A stretch of DNA of 6,754 nucleotides from an uncultured Alphaproteobacteria bacterium (lineage in GTDB: Bacteria; Pseudomonadota; Alphaproteobacteria; Rs-D84): assembly GCA_947589625.1 (NCBI GenBank), contig CANQCM010000054.1:1-6754 (forward strand), in the 5' to 3' direction. The first letter of the stretch is position 1. Each line of letters starts with the position of its first letter. The notes under the pieces are model-generated. The model saw only the letters and a program-made list of their open reading frames with translations. It was not told the DNA's origin and ran no database searches. Positions 1-6,667 of this stretch are shown piece by piece. Both the position numbers and the translations under genes were made by a program.

Positions 1-23
1 TTGGGATTAGTGTCCATTTCTAT

Positions 24-46
24 ATTGCACGATTTTTGTGCATAAT
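24..46. promoter_or_regulatory. Inverted repeat before the pump operon, possible operator
   Basis: TGCAC (26-30) and GTGCA (38-42) form a perfect 5-bp inverted repeat around a 7-nt T-rich spacer, with two further matching positions outside the core. It lies directly before the adaptor start codon. It could be a repressor operator, for example for a TetR-type regulator such as the one next to ybhGFSR in E. coli, or a small hairpin over the translation start. CATAAT at 41-46 resembles a -10 box, but no matching -35 is seen. The role is inferred. Confidence 0.3.
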
Positions 47-805
47 ATGTTTATGGCAACCAAAAAGAAAAAAGTTATTACAATAGTTTTAATTGTCGCG
101 GCAATTTGTGCGATTTTGTGGTATGTGGTTATGCGCCATATTATCGCTGCGCGACCGTTTGTTTATGCGGGCACACTGGAAACGACCAAAGTCATTATTT
201 CTGCGCGTGTGGCGTCTGATATTTCTGAATTTATGGTGAATGAAGGCGACAATGTGCGCACTGGCGATATGTTGGTGGAATTGAGTTGTGACACATACAA
301 GATTCTTGCCCAACAGATAGATAACGATTTTAATCGCGCAACGGCGCTGACTAAATCTGGTCATATCACACGGGCGGAATATGATATTCTGGCGCGAAAC
401 AAGGCAGACAATGACCTGAAATTAAATTGGTGTGAAATTCGCGCACCTATTGACGGTATTGTCGTTACTAAATTTCGTGAAGCAGGCGAGGTTATCGCCC
501 CGGGCGCGCCGATAATTTCAATTGCAAATCCGTATAATATATGGGCGTATTTTTATGTGCCGTATGAAATGTTGCATAAACTGGCAGTTGGTCAAAATGT
601 AATTGGCGTTTTACCAGAAGCAGACAATATGCAATTTCGCGGTCGCATTATTAAAATCAGCGAGCAAGCCGAATTTACACCTAAAAATGTTCAAACGCGT
701 GAAGAACGCACGCGGTTGGTATATGGTGTCAAAGTGCGATTTGCTAATCCTGATTTAATATTAAAATCTGGCATGACAATTGAAAGTACATTGCAAAATG
801 AATGA
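47..805 (+). CDS. HlyD/YbhG-type periplasmic adaptor (membrane fusion protein)
   Basis: This is the periplasmic adaptor that links the inner-membrane ABC exporter to the outer-membrane channel. A Lys-rich N-terminus is followed by one membrane anchor (about residues 10-29, uncleaved). Next come a first lipoyl half (about 50-80, with GDNVRTGD), a short alpha hairpin (about 82-128), a second lipoyl half starting CEIRAPIDG, and a beta-barrel domain. The C-terminal part carries FTPKNVQTREER and LKSGM, which are typical of the YbhG branch. At about 252 residues it is shorter than E. coli YbhG (about 330), mainly because of the short hairpin. The hairpin tip keeps R97-x3-L101-x6-T108, close to the R-L-S motif with which AcrA-type adaptors contact TolC. 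An in-frame TAG at 8-10 shows the gene begins in this window. GTG 38, ATG 47 and ATG 53 are all possible starts and none has a clear Shine-Dalgarno sequence, so the exact start is uncertain. It overlaps the next gene by 8 nt. Confidence 0.9.
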   Translation: MFMATKKKKVITIVLIVAAICAILWYVVMRHIIAARPFVYAGTLETTKVIISARVASDISEFMVNEGDNVRTGDMLVELSCDTYKILAQQIDNDFNRATALTKSGHITRAEYDILARNKADNDLKLNWCEIRAPIDGIVVTKFREAGEVIAPGAPIISIANPYNIWAYFYVPYEMLHKLAVGQNVIGVLPEADNMQFRGRIIKISEQAEFTPKNVQTREERTRLVYGVKVRFANPDLILKSGMTIESTLQNE

Positions 806-1526
806 AGTATCAATTGATGTTCATAATGTGTCAAAATCTTTTGCTGGCGTTGTTGCGTTGCGTGATGTGTCGTTAAAATTTCATACAGGTGAATTGTACG
901 GCATTATTGGGCCAGCAGGCGCAGGCAAAACAACTTTATTTCGTGTAATGTTGCACTTGATGCGTGCAGATTCTGGTGATGTTAAATATTTGCGCGATGG
1001 CAAAATACTAGATTTTGACGCGTTTCGCCAACATATTTCTTATATGCCACAAAGCCAGAGTTTATATGCGGATTTATCGGTGTCAGAACATCTTGATTTT
1101 TTCAAACAATTATACGGTATTTCAGATGACGAATATATTCAACGCCGAAAATATCTGGTGCATTTGGCGCGTCTTGATAATTTTCTGACGCGACCTGCTG
1201 GAAAATTATCGGGCGGCATGTACAAGAAACTGGGGCTGATTTGTGCGCTGTTGCGGTCGCCGTTGGTTATGCTGTTAGACGAGCCGACAAACGGTGTTGA
1301 TCCAATCAGTCGTCGTGAATTTTGGAATCTGTTAAATTCTGCGCGTGGCATGGGTATTTTAGTTATCATTACAACCGCATACATGGACGAAGCCGAACGA
1401 TGCAGTGATGTTGTACTGATGGACGGTGGTAAAGTCATCGCAACGGGCGAACCTGTAAAACTATTAAAAGAATATAACTGTGATAATTTTGATGATTTCT
1501 TCATCAACCAACGGGGGACAAAATGA
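798..1526 (+). CDS. ABC exporter ATPase 1 (equivalent to the N-terminal half of YbhF)
   Basis: This is the cytoplasmic nucleotide-binding subunit of the exporter, 242 residues. Visible motifs are Walker A GPAGAGKT (38-45), Q-loop YMPQ (Gln85), signature LSGGM (137-141), Walker B LLDEP with catalytic Glu162, and an intact D-loop GVDP (Asp168). The H-loop reads TTAYMDEAE, so the switch histidine is replaced by Ala194. As I recall it, the N-terminal half of E. coli YbhF also lacks this histidine, which supports the assignment. The C-terminus is short: the usual SLEDVF-like end motif appears as NFDDFF soon after the core, without the extra domain found in the second ATPase. ATG 798 is preferred over the upstream TTG 780 because it starts at the canonical MNEVSIDVHNVSKSF and gives an 8-nt overlap (ATGAATGA) with the adaptor stop. 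No clear ribosome binding site is seen, so translation is probably coupled. It is expected to pair with the next ATPase. Confidence 0.93.
   Translation: MNEVSIDVHNVSKSFAGVVALRDVSLKFHTGELYGIIGPAGAGKTTLFRVMLHLMRADSGDVKYLRDGKILDFDAFRQHISYMPQSQSLYADLSVSEHLDFFKQLYGISDDEYIQRRKYLVHLARLDNFLTRPAGKLSGGMYKKLGLICALLRSPLVMLLDEPTNGVDPISRREFWNLLNSARGMGILVIITTAYMDEAERCSDVVLMDGGKVIATGEPVKLLKEYNCDNFDDFFINQRGTK
1513..1518 (+). promoter_or_regulatory. Ribosome binding site of ATPase 2
   Basis: GGGGGA lies 4 nt before ATG 1523, inside the last codons of ATPase 1. With the ATGA overlap it supports a real second start, and so a natural split of the YbhF-like protein instead of a frameshift. Confidence 0.6.
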
Positions 1527-2440
1527 ATTCAGATGCGCCTATTGTTGATGTTGAAAATTTATCTGTGCAATTCGGCGATTTTTATGCGGTGCGCGATGTG
1601 TCTTTTCGTGTTTATTCGGGTCAGATTTTTGGTTTCTTGGGTGCAAATGGGGCAGGCAAAACAACAACTATTCGCGTGCTGTGCGGACTGATAAACGGCA
1701 CATCGGGACGTGTAGTCATAGACGGAATAAACTTTACATCAGGACGCGAAAACGAAATAAAATCGCGCGTTGGTTATATGTCGCAACGATTCACATTGTA
1801 TAACGATTTAACTGTTGGCGAAAATTTTGACTTTGCGGCGGCGTTGCGTGAAATACCACAAAGTGTTTATATCGCGCGCCGTAATGATTTATTAAAATTT
1901 ATTGGTTTTGATGGGAAACTAGATACAGTTGTTAAAAATTTACCCGATGGCACAAAACAACAGGTCGCATTGTGTGTCAGCCTGTTGCACGACCCAAAAA
2001 TTATATTTCTGGACGAACCAACCGCAGGCGTTGCGCCGATTGCACGCAAACAATTTTGGGAAATAATCCGCAATTTATCACGGGGCGGAAAAACTGTTTT
2101 TGTTACCACGCATTATATGGATGAGGCTGAAAATTGCACGCGAATTGCATTGATGCGTTCGGGCGAATTGATTGCGGTTGATTCACCGCGTGAATTAAAG
2201 CGAAAAACATTTGGGGATACACTGTTTAATTTTACACCACGGCACGCAAAATCAAAATTGCCACCGTCAAGCACAATGGAAATGTGCGAACCATACGGGC
2301 GACATTTTCACATAAGGTTTAACGATAAAATCAGTTTAATTGCTGTGCGGCGAAAATATGGCGCAGATTTTGAAATTACATCTATTGCGCCATCGCTGGA
2401 AGATGTTTTTATTCATTTAGTAGAGGGCGCACAAAAATGA
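1523..2440 (+). CDS. ABC exporter ATPase 2 (equivalent to the C-terminal half of YbhF)
   Basis: This is the second nucleotide-binding subunit, 305 residues, expected to form a heterodimer with ATPase 1 under the two permeases. Motifs are Walker A GANGAGKT (40-47), Q-loop YMSQ (Gln88), Walker B IIFLDEP with catalytic Glu165, and H-loop TTHYMDEAE with His197 present. The signature is degenerate: LPDGT (140-144) stands where LSGGQ is expected. LPxG is usual in the C-terminal half of YbhF-type proteins, which supports the assignment. The D-loop reads GVAP instead of GVDP (Ala171), which is less usual. A C-terminal extension (about 220-305) ends in PSLEDVFIHL, the tail motif common in drug-export ATPases of the DrrA/YbhF type. 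The start overlaps the previous stop as ATGA, and the end overlaps the next start in the same way. Confidence 0.93.
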   Translation: MNSDAPIVDVENLSVQFGDFYAVRDVSFRVYSGQIFGFLGANGAGKTTTIRVLCGLINGTSGRVVIDGINFTSGRENEIKSRVGYMSQRFTLYNDLTVGENFDFAAALREIPQSVYIARRNDLLKFIGFDGKLDTVVKNLPDGTKQQVALCVSLLHDPKIIFLDEPTAGVAPIARKQFWEIIRNLSRGGKTVFVTTHYMDEAENCTRIALMRSGELIAVDSPRELKRKTFGDTLFNFTPRHAKSKLPPSSTMEMCEPYGRHFHIRFNDKISLIAVRRKYGADFEITSIAPSLEDVFIHLVEGAQK

Positions 2441-3558
2441 GCAATTTTTCGTATCGCCGTGCGCGTGCCATTTTTGTTAAAGAATTCAAGCACATTTTGC
2501 GCGACCCATTTACATTGATTATCGCGTTGCTGTTGCCGTTGATGATTGTGTTAATTTTGGGTAATTCAATTGAATTTAATATCCGCGGTATTCCGATGTC
2601 AATCAGTGATATGGACATGACACAATCGTCGCGAAAATTGGCAGAAACATTTTCATCGTCTGATTATTTTCAAATGACGGAACTAGACAATCCGTCAAAA
2701 GGGTTTGACAGAATTGTTGATGAACAATCGCGTGCTGTTTTGATTATTCCACCAAATTTTGAGCAAAATATCCCCATTGGCGCATCGGCGGTGCAAATAA
2801 TGTTGGACGGGTCAGATAATTCATCAATTATGGCTGTTATGAATTATTTAATGACAATTAACGCATCGGCAATATATAAAATTTCAGACGCGCCACAAAC
2901 ATCACAAAATCAAATGTTACGCGTCAAAACGCGATATTTGTTTAACCCAGAATTAAATTCGCGATGGTTTTCTGTGCCAGGGCTGGCGGCAGTGATTATT
3001 GCACTGGTGGCGATAATGCTGACCACATTGACGATATGTCGCGAATGGGAACGCGGTTCAATGGAAATGCTGTTGACGACACCTGCAACCACAACGGAGA
3101 TTATTGCTGGCAAAGTTTTACCGTATGCGATTTTAAGTTTTATTGGATTTATTTTAGTGTTCTTGGTGGCACGCGTGATTTTTGGTGTGCCATTTTTAGG
3201 CAGTTATGTTGTTTTGATTCTGGCGACACTGTTATTTATTTTTGGGTATTTGGCGATGGGATTACTGATATCTGTGTCAACCCATAAACAAGAAGTCGCA
3301 ATTCAATATGCATGTGTGATTGGTCTGTTGCCGACATTGATATTATCTGGATTTTTGTTTCCGATTGAATATATGTCGCGTGGGTATCGCATTGTATCGC
3401 ACTTGTTCCCAGCCAGTTTTTATATAAACATTTCGCGCGATCAATTCTTAAAGGGCAGTGCGATATCCGATTTATGGGTGTCATTTGTCGCAATGCTGAT
3501 TATCGCAATCGTAATTATGACATTGTGCGTTTGGCGATTCAAAAGGACTTTGGAATGA
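2437..3558 (+). CDS. ABC-2 type permease 1 (YbhS-like)
   Basis: This is an inner-membrane transport subunit of the exporter, 373 residues. An N-terminal amphipathic segment KEFKHILRDP is followed by membrane helix 1 (about 26-43), then a large extracytoplasmic domain (about 45-175) and five more hydrophobic segments (about 178-200, 225-248, 254-278, 287-310, 346-367). The domain exits with the family motif FNPELNSRWFSVPG. The cytoplasmic loop REWERGSMEMLL (from 202), followed by TTPATTTEIIAGKVLPY, is the coupling-helix region that should contact an ATPase and is very typical of YbhS/YhhJ permeases. AGAGGG at 2422-2427, 9 nt before the start, can serve as ribosome binding site, and the start overlaps the ATPase 2 stop as ATGA. 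It should pair with the next gene product. The substrate cannot be read from the sequence; relatives export drugs or other small molecules. Confidence 0.92.
   Translation: MSNFSYRRARAIFVKEFKHILRDPFTLIIALLLPLMIVLILGNSIEFNIRGIPMSISDMDMTQSSRKLAETFSSSDYFQMTELDNPSKGFDRIVDEQSRAVLIIPPNFEQNIPIGASAVQIMLDGSDNSSIMAVMNYLMTINASAIYKISDAPQTSQNQMLRVKTRYLFNPELNSRWFSVPGLAAVIIALVAIMLTTLTICREWERGSMEMLLTTPATTTEIIAGKVLPYAILSFIGFILVFLVARVIFGVPFLGSYVVLILATLLFIFGYLAMGLLISVSTHKQEVAIQYACVIGLLPTLILSGFLFPIEYMSRGYRIVSHLFPASFYINISRDQFLKGSAISDLWVSFVAMLIIAIVIMTLCVWRFKRTLE
3541..3547 (+). promoter_or_regulatory. Ribosome binding site of permease 2
   Basis: AAAAGGA lies 7 nt before ATG 3555, at the end of the permease 1 gene. 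It selects ATG 3555 over the in-frame ATG 3474, which lies well inside the upstream gene. Confidence 0.65.
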
Positions 3559-4646
3559 GGCGATTTATCGGATTTTTCAAGAAAGAAATAATATCGCTGA
3601 TACGCGATCCTGTGTTATTGGTTGCAGTGATGGTTATGCCTGCGGTGCAATTGGTGGTATTGAGTGGCGCAATTACATTTGAAGCAAATAACCTGCGTCT
3701 GGCGATTGATACAAATACAACTGATACATTTATGGAAAAAATTTATAATCATGCAATTGGGTCGGGGTGGTTTGTTCGTGCCCCAGATACTAATGCCGAC
3801 CCTGTATCAGCAGTACAATCAGGTCATGCAGATGTTGCGATTATTGCGCCTGAATCAGGACTGACGCATGATGTTATGCGTGGTGATGGCCAAATCCAAG
3901 TCTTGATTGACGCAACCAACATCTTAAAAGCCCAGAGCATAGAAGCATATTTGCAAGGCATTATTGCAATTGCCGCCGATGAAATGAATATGACGCCAGA
4001 TGCATTGCCGATTCGTTTTGATGTTCGTGTTTTGTTTAATCCGCGCCTGAACACAAAATGGTTTATGGTGCCGTCTATGATTGCGATTTTGGTGTTTTTA
4101 TCAATTCTGATTTTAATAACAATTTCAATTACCAAAGAAAAGGAAACTGGCACAATTGAAACATTGATTTCTGCGCCAATTTCTAAATATGAAATTATTA
4201 TTGGTAAAACAGTTCCATATCTGGCGGTGGCGTTTTTAATAATGCTGTCTATATTATTGATTGGATTGTTTGTTTTTCATATTCCGTTTGCAGGTTCAGG
4301 TGCGATGTTTTTAATTTGTTTTTTGGCATTTTGTGTCCCTGCGTCAGGCATAGGCGTTTTACTGTCGGATTTTACGCATACTCAACAGCAAGCGTTGCTG
4401 GGTGTGGTAATTGTTGCGTTTATGGCATTGATGTTATCTGGGGCATTGGTTCCTACGGAAAATATGCCACGATTGTTGCAATATATAAGCCACGCCAACC
4501 CATTAAGTCATTATGCGTACAGTGTACGTAATTTAATGCTGAAAGGTGCGTCATGGAAATATTTTGCGCGTCATTGCATGGCGATGCTGGGGGCAGGTGT
4601 GGTTATATGGTTCTGTGCAATAAGGTGGTTCAAAACGAAACTATGA
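3555..4646 (+). CDS. ABC-2 type permease 2 (YbhR-like)
   Basis: This is the second inner-membrane transport subunit, 363 residues, a paralogue of permease 1 with the same layout. It has an amphipathic KKEIISLIRDP, membrane helix 1 (about 20-40), a large extracytoplasmic domain (about 42-170) closing with LFNPRLNTKWFMVPS, and five further hydrophobic segments. Its coupling region reads TKEKETGTIETLISAPISKYEII (first residue 193), where the partner has REWERGSMEMLLTTP. The two permeases therefore offer different surfaces to the two unlike ATPases, consistent with a fixed heteromeric assembly. ATG 3555 is chosen because it has a good ribosome binding site, gives the ATGA overlap seen at the neighbouring junctions, and starts at the conserved MRRFIGFFKKE. 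The gene ends in an ATGA overlap with the channel gene. Confidence 0.92.
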   Translation: MRRFIGFFKKEIISLIRDPVLLVAVMVMPAVQLVVLSGAITFEANNLRLAIDTNTTDTFMEKIYNHAIGSGWFVRAPDTNADPVSAVQSGHADVAIIAPESGLTHDVMRGDGQIQVLIDATNILKAQSIEAYLQGIIAIAADEMNMTPDALPIRFDVRVLFNPRLNTKWFMVPSMIAILVFLSILILITISITKEKETGTIETLISAPISKYEIIIGKTVPYLAVAFLIMLSILLIGLFVFHIPFAGSGAMFLICFLAFCVPASGIGVLLSDFTHTQQQALLGVVIVAFMALMLSGALVPTENMPRLLQYISHANPLSHYAYSVRNLMLKGASWKYFARHCMAMLGAGVVIWFCAIRWFKTKL

Positions 4647-5944
4647 AATCTGGGTATAAATTTTTAATAGGGTTCTGTTTGGCAATCATTACATTGCCAT
4701 GCCGTGCAGATTTATATTCTGCATTGCGATATGTGTATTTGTCTAATCCTGTGATTGGGGCGCAACGGTCTGCGGTTGATGTTGCGGCGGCTGATTTAGA
4801 TTTGGCGCGTACAGGTTATAAGCCATATCTGGGGTTATCAGGCAATATAAACGCTGCCAGAACAGAGATATTAAATCAAAAATACGATTATGCACCCACT
4901 CAATTTGGTGCAGAATTTTCCCAGCCTATATTTCACGGATTTGCCACAATCGCAAAAATCAAGGCGGCGCGTGGCATGATGGAATCTGAAACAGCAATTT
5001 TATATGCCACACAACAAGATGTTTTCCTAGACGCAATAAATGCGTATATCAGTGTTATGAATGCGCGCAGTGTTCTGGATTTGCAAGAAAATAATGAACG
5101 CGTTTTGGACGAATATTATAAATTCGTTCGTGACAGACGCGATGTAGGAATGCTGACAGATACTGATGTTGCACAGGCATCTGCACGATTATCGGCGGCA
5201 AAATATAATGTCATTGACGCGCGCGCAAAATACGACAATGCAATTGAAACATTTCGCCGAATTTATGGCACAACAGAATCGCAATATTCAGAAATTAAAT
5301 TGTCCAGATTCGCAAATGTTTTTCCGTCTGATGTTGATTATGCCCAAGAATACGCATTGAAAAATCACCCTGCGTTGGTCGCATTAAACGCGCAACTGGA
5401 CGCGGTGCGCACAGATATAACTGTGGCGCAACAAACGCGCTGGCCGTCTGTTGATGTGCGTGCGTCTGTGATGCAGGCTGACGATTTGCCGATTCTTGAC
5501 AGGGTACGCGATGGGCGCATTGGCGTATATGTGTCGTTGCCGATATATGACCGCGGTGTTGCCACGGCAAGTGTTCAGCGCGTACGAAAAACAGTTGATG
5601 GAATCCAAGAACAAATTGTTAATGCGCGTCGCACAATTATTCAAAACCTGAACCAAGCATGGAACATATATAACGCACAAGACGCGGCAATTACGGCAGC
5701 ACAAAAAAGCATAGATGCAAATCGGCGCGCATTAGACGGCATTCGCATTGAACAACAAAACGGACGGCGCACAGTTCTTGATGTGTTAAACACAGAACAA
5801 GACTTGTTAAATTCACGGGTTGCGCTGATTCAAGCCCAGCATGCAAAAGTTTCTGCATATTTTTCTGTGATGGCGGCAATGGGCATACTAACCCCAGATA
5901 CTTTAGGAATATCTGACCCTGATGAAACCACTTCAGATTCTTGA
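4643..5944 (+). CDS. TolC-family outer membrane efflux channel
   Basis: This is an outer-membrane factor, 433 residues, the usual size for the TolC/OEP family. It probably forms the trimeric exit duct of this pump. A signal peptide is visible (basic MKSGYK, then a hydrophobic run, with likely cleavage after CRA at residue 22). The mature protein shows the two-fold OEP repeat. The first half begins ALRYVYLSNPVIGAQ and has the strand segment TGYKPYLGLSG; the second has QTRWPSVDVRASV in the equivalent place. Long polar, Ala- and Gln-rich stretches fit the periplasmic helical barrel. GRRTVLDVLNTEQDLLNS near the C-terminus is a hallmark of the family. ATG 4643 is chosen because it gives the signal peptide and the ATGA overlap with permease 2; upstream in-frame starts at 4553 would add 30 residues of permease-overlapping sequence. 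Only a distant AAGG (4622) precedes it, so translation is likely coupled. E. coli ybhGFSR has no such gene beside it. Confidence 0.93.
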   Translation: MKSGYKFLIGFCLAIITLPCRADLYSALRYVYLSNPVIGAQRSAVDVAAADLDLARTGYKPYLGLSGNINAARTEILNQKYDYAPTQFGAEFSQPIFHGFATIAKIKAARGMMESETAILYATQQDVFLDAINAYISVMNARSVLDLQENNERVLDEYYKFVRDRRDVGMLTDTDVAQASARLSAAKYNVIDARAKYDNAIETFRRIYGTTESQYSEIKLSRFANVFPSDVDYAQEYALKNHPALVALNAQLDAVRTDITVAQQTRWPSVDVRASVMQADDLPILDRVRDGRIGVYVSLPIYDRGVATASVQRVRKTVDGIQEQIVNARRTIIQNLNQAWNIYNAQDAAITAAQKSIDANRRALDGIRIEQQNGRRTVLDVLNTEQDLLNSRVALIQAQHAKVSAYFSVMAAMGILTPDTLGISDPDETTSDS

Positions 5945-5969
5945 AAGAGGAATGTTTTTGTGATAAAAT
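5941..5969 (+). promoter_or_regulatory. Sigma70-type promoter of the HdeD-like gene
   Basis: TTGAAA (5941-5946) and TAAAAT (5964-5969) are separated by exactly 17 bp, and TGA directly before the -10 gives an extended -10. The -35 overlaps the stop codon of the channel gene. Transcription would start near 5976, which leaves a short leader before ATG 5997. Confidence 0.65.
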
Positions 5970-5983
5970 ATTACAATGAAAAA

Positions 5984-5991
5984 AGAGGGAG
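5984..5991 (+). promoter_or_regulatory. Ribosome binding site of the HdeD-like gene
   Basis: AGAGGGAG lies 5 nt before ATG 5997. It decides for this start over the in-frame ATG 5976, which coincides with the predicted transcription start and has no ribosome binding site. Confidence 0.75.
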
Positions 5992-5996
5992 TCAAA

Positions 5997-6602
5997 ATGG
6001 CTAGCAAAAAAACAAATAATAAAAAAATGTCATCAACAATGGCGGCGGCGGTTCAGCGTATTTATGGTCGCAGTGCGCCAATATTGATATGTGAATCTTT
6101 GCTGTTTATTGCGGCGGCGGCATTATTAGTATTTCGCCCAGTCGCGTTTTTAACCGCTTTAACATTTGTGGTCGGCATTGGTTTGATTGTGTTCGGTTTG
6201 TACCGCATGATTGCAGGCTTTGTCGTGTCGCACAACATTGGTGGCGGCGGAATGGACGTCGTGTTCGGGTTGCTGAACATCGTTTTAGGTGTGCTGTTTT
6301 GCATATATCCTGTGGGTTCAGTAATCAGTTTAGTTTATATATTTGTCGCACTGTTTTTATTCAAGGCTTTGGGCGCGTTGATTTTTGCAATAGACATGGC
6401 GCGCGTCAAATTCGGGCATTATGTATTTGATATAATCATGGCGATAATATTGGTTGCGCTGGCGGTATTGCTGTTTGTGTACCCAATGGCAGGCGCGGTC
6501 GCCGTGGTATATTATCTGGCGATAACATTATTGCTGTATGCGGCATCAAACATATATATGTTTATTGAACTGCTGCGGTTAAAGCGCATTGCAAGAAAAT
6601 AA
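5997..6602 (+). CDS. DUF308/HdeD-like six-helix membrane protein
   Basis: This is a small integral inner-membrane protein, 201 residues. A basic, Lys/Asn-rich cytoplasmic N-terminus (MASKKTNNKK) is followed by six hydrophobic segments arranged as three helix pairs, with Pro near the helix-pair turns (FRPVAF, IYPVGS, VYPMAG). This repeated pattern resembles the DUF308 short-repeat family that includes HdeD, an acid-resistance membrane protein of E. coli. The family's molecular function is not established, and similarity here is judged from the pattern only. No catalytic residues are visible. It has its own promoter and terminator, so it can be expressed without the pump. Since no terminator separates it from the channel gene, read-through from the pump operon is also possible. 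A role in envelope stress would fit the neighbourhood but is inference. Confidence 0.75.
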   Translation: MASKKTNNKKMSSTMAAAVQRIYGRSAPILICESLLFIAAAALLVFRPVAFLTALTFVVGIGLIVFGLYRMIAGFVVSHNIGGGGMDVVFGLLNIVLGVLFCIYPVGSVISLVYIFVALFLFKALGALIFAIDMARVKFGHYVFDIIMAIILVALAVLLFVYPMAGAVAVVYYLAITLLLYAASNIYMFIELLRLKRIARK

Positions 6603-6629
6603 AAAAATGCCACCAATGGTGGCATTTTT
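6601..6629 (+). terminator. Rho-independent terminator, possibly bidirectional
   Basis: ATGCCACC (6607-6614) pairs perfectly with GGTGGCAT (6618-6625) around an AAT loop, followed by a run of T to 6629. The run of seven A before the stem extends the pairing and would act as a T-tract on the minus strand. It begins at the stop codon of the HdeD-like gene. Confidence 0.9.
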
Positions 6630-6638
6630 AGACCAGAC

Positions 6639-6667
6639 TTGAAATTTTCATATTTATGATATAAAAT
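6639..6667 (+). promoter_or_regulatory. Promoter of the tRNA-Arg gene
   Basis: TTGAAA (6639-6644) and TAAAAT (6662-6667) are 17 bp apart, the same hexamers and spacing as the promoter at 5941-5969. TATAAA at 6660-6665 is an overlapping alternative -10. The segment after the -10 contains CGCCCG (6670-6675), a GC-rich discriminator of the kind linked to growth-rate (stringent) control of stable RNA genes in E. coli. Transcription would start near 6674. Confidence 0.65.

Noticed and set aside
25..46. TTGCAC and CATAAT as a -35/-10 promoter pair
   Set aside because: The spacing is only 10 bp, too short for a sigma70 promoter. The real operon promoter may lie outside the window.
1139..1507. Open frame on the minus strand inside ATPase 1
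   Set aside because: It lies wholly within a gene with clear ABC motifs and its product is low-complexity Ser/Arg-rich. The other minus-strand frames (89-364, 1867-2109, 3824-4153, 5295-5704, 6062-6304) are rejected for the same kind of reason.
1500..1530. A frameshift splitting a single fused YbhF-type protein
   Set aside because: ATPase 2 has its own ribosome binding site, an ATGA overlap like the neighbouring junctions and a normal N-terminus, and ATPase 1 ends in a conserved tail motif. A natural split is the better reading.
3474..3554. Upstream extension of permease 2 by 27 residues
   Set aside because: It overlaps the last membrane helix of permease 1 in another frame. ATG 3555 has a good ribosome binding site and the ATGA overlap.
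4553..4642. Upstream extension of the channel gene by 30 residues
   Set aside because: It lies over the permease 2 coding sequence, is not signal-peptide-like, and would bury the clear signal peptide that begins at ATG 4643.
4643..4712. Lipoprotein signal (TLPC) on the channel protein, as in OprM-type factors
   Set aside because: The residues before Cys20 (T, L, P) do not fit a lipobox, whereas CRA followed by Asp gives an ordinary cleavage site.
6043..6121. GCG triplet runs as a possible repeat element
   Set aside because: They encode short Ala runs in a hydrophobic protein and reflect codon preference, and similar short runs occur in other genes here.
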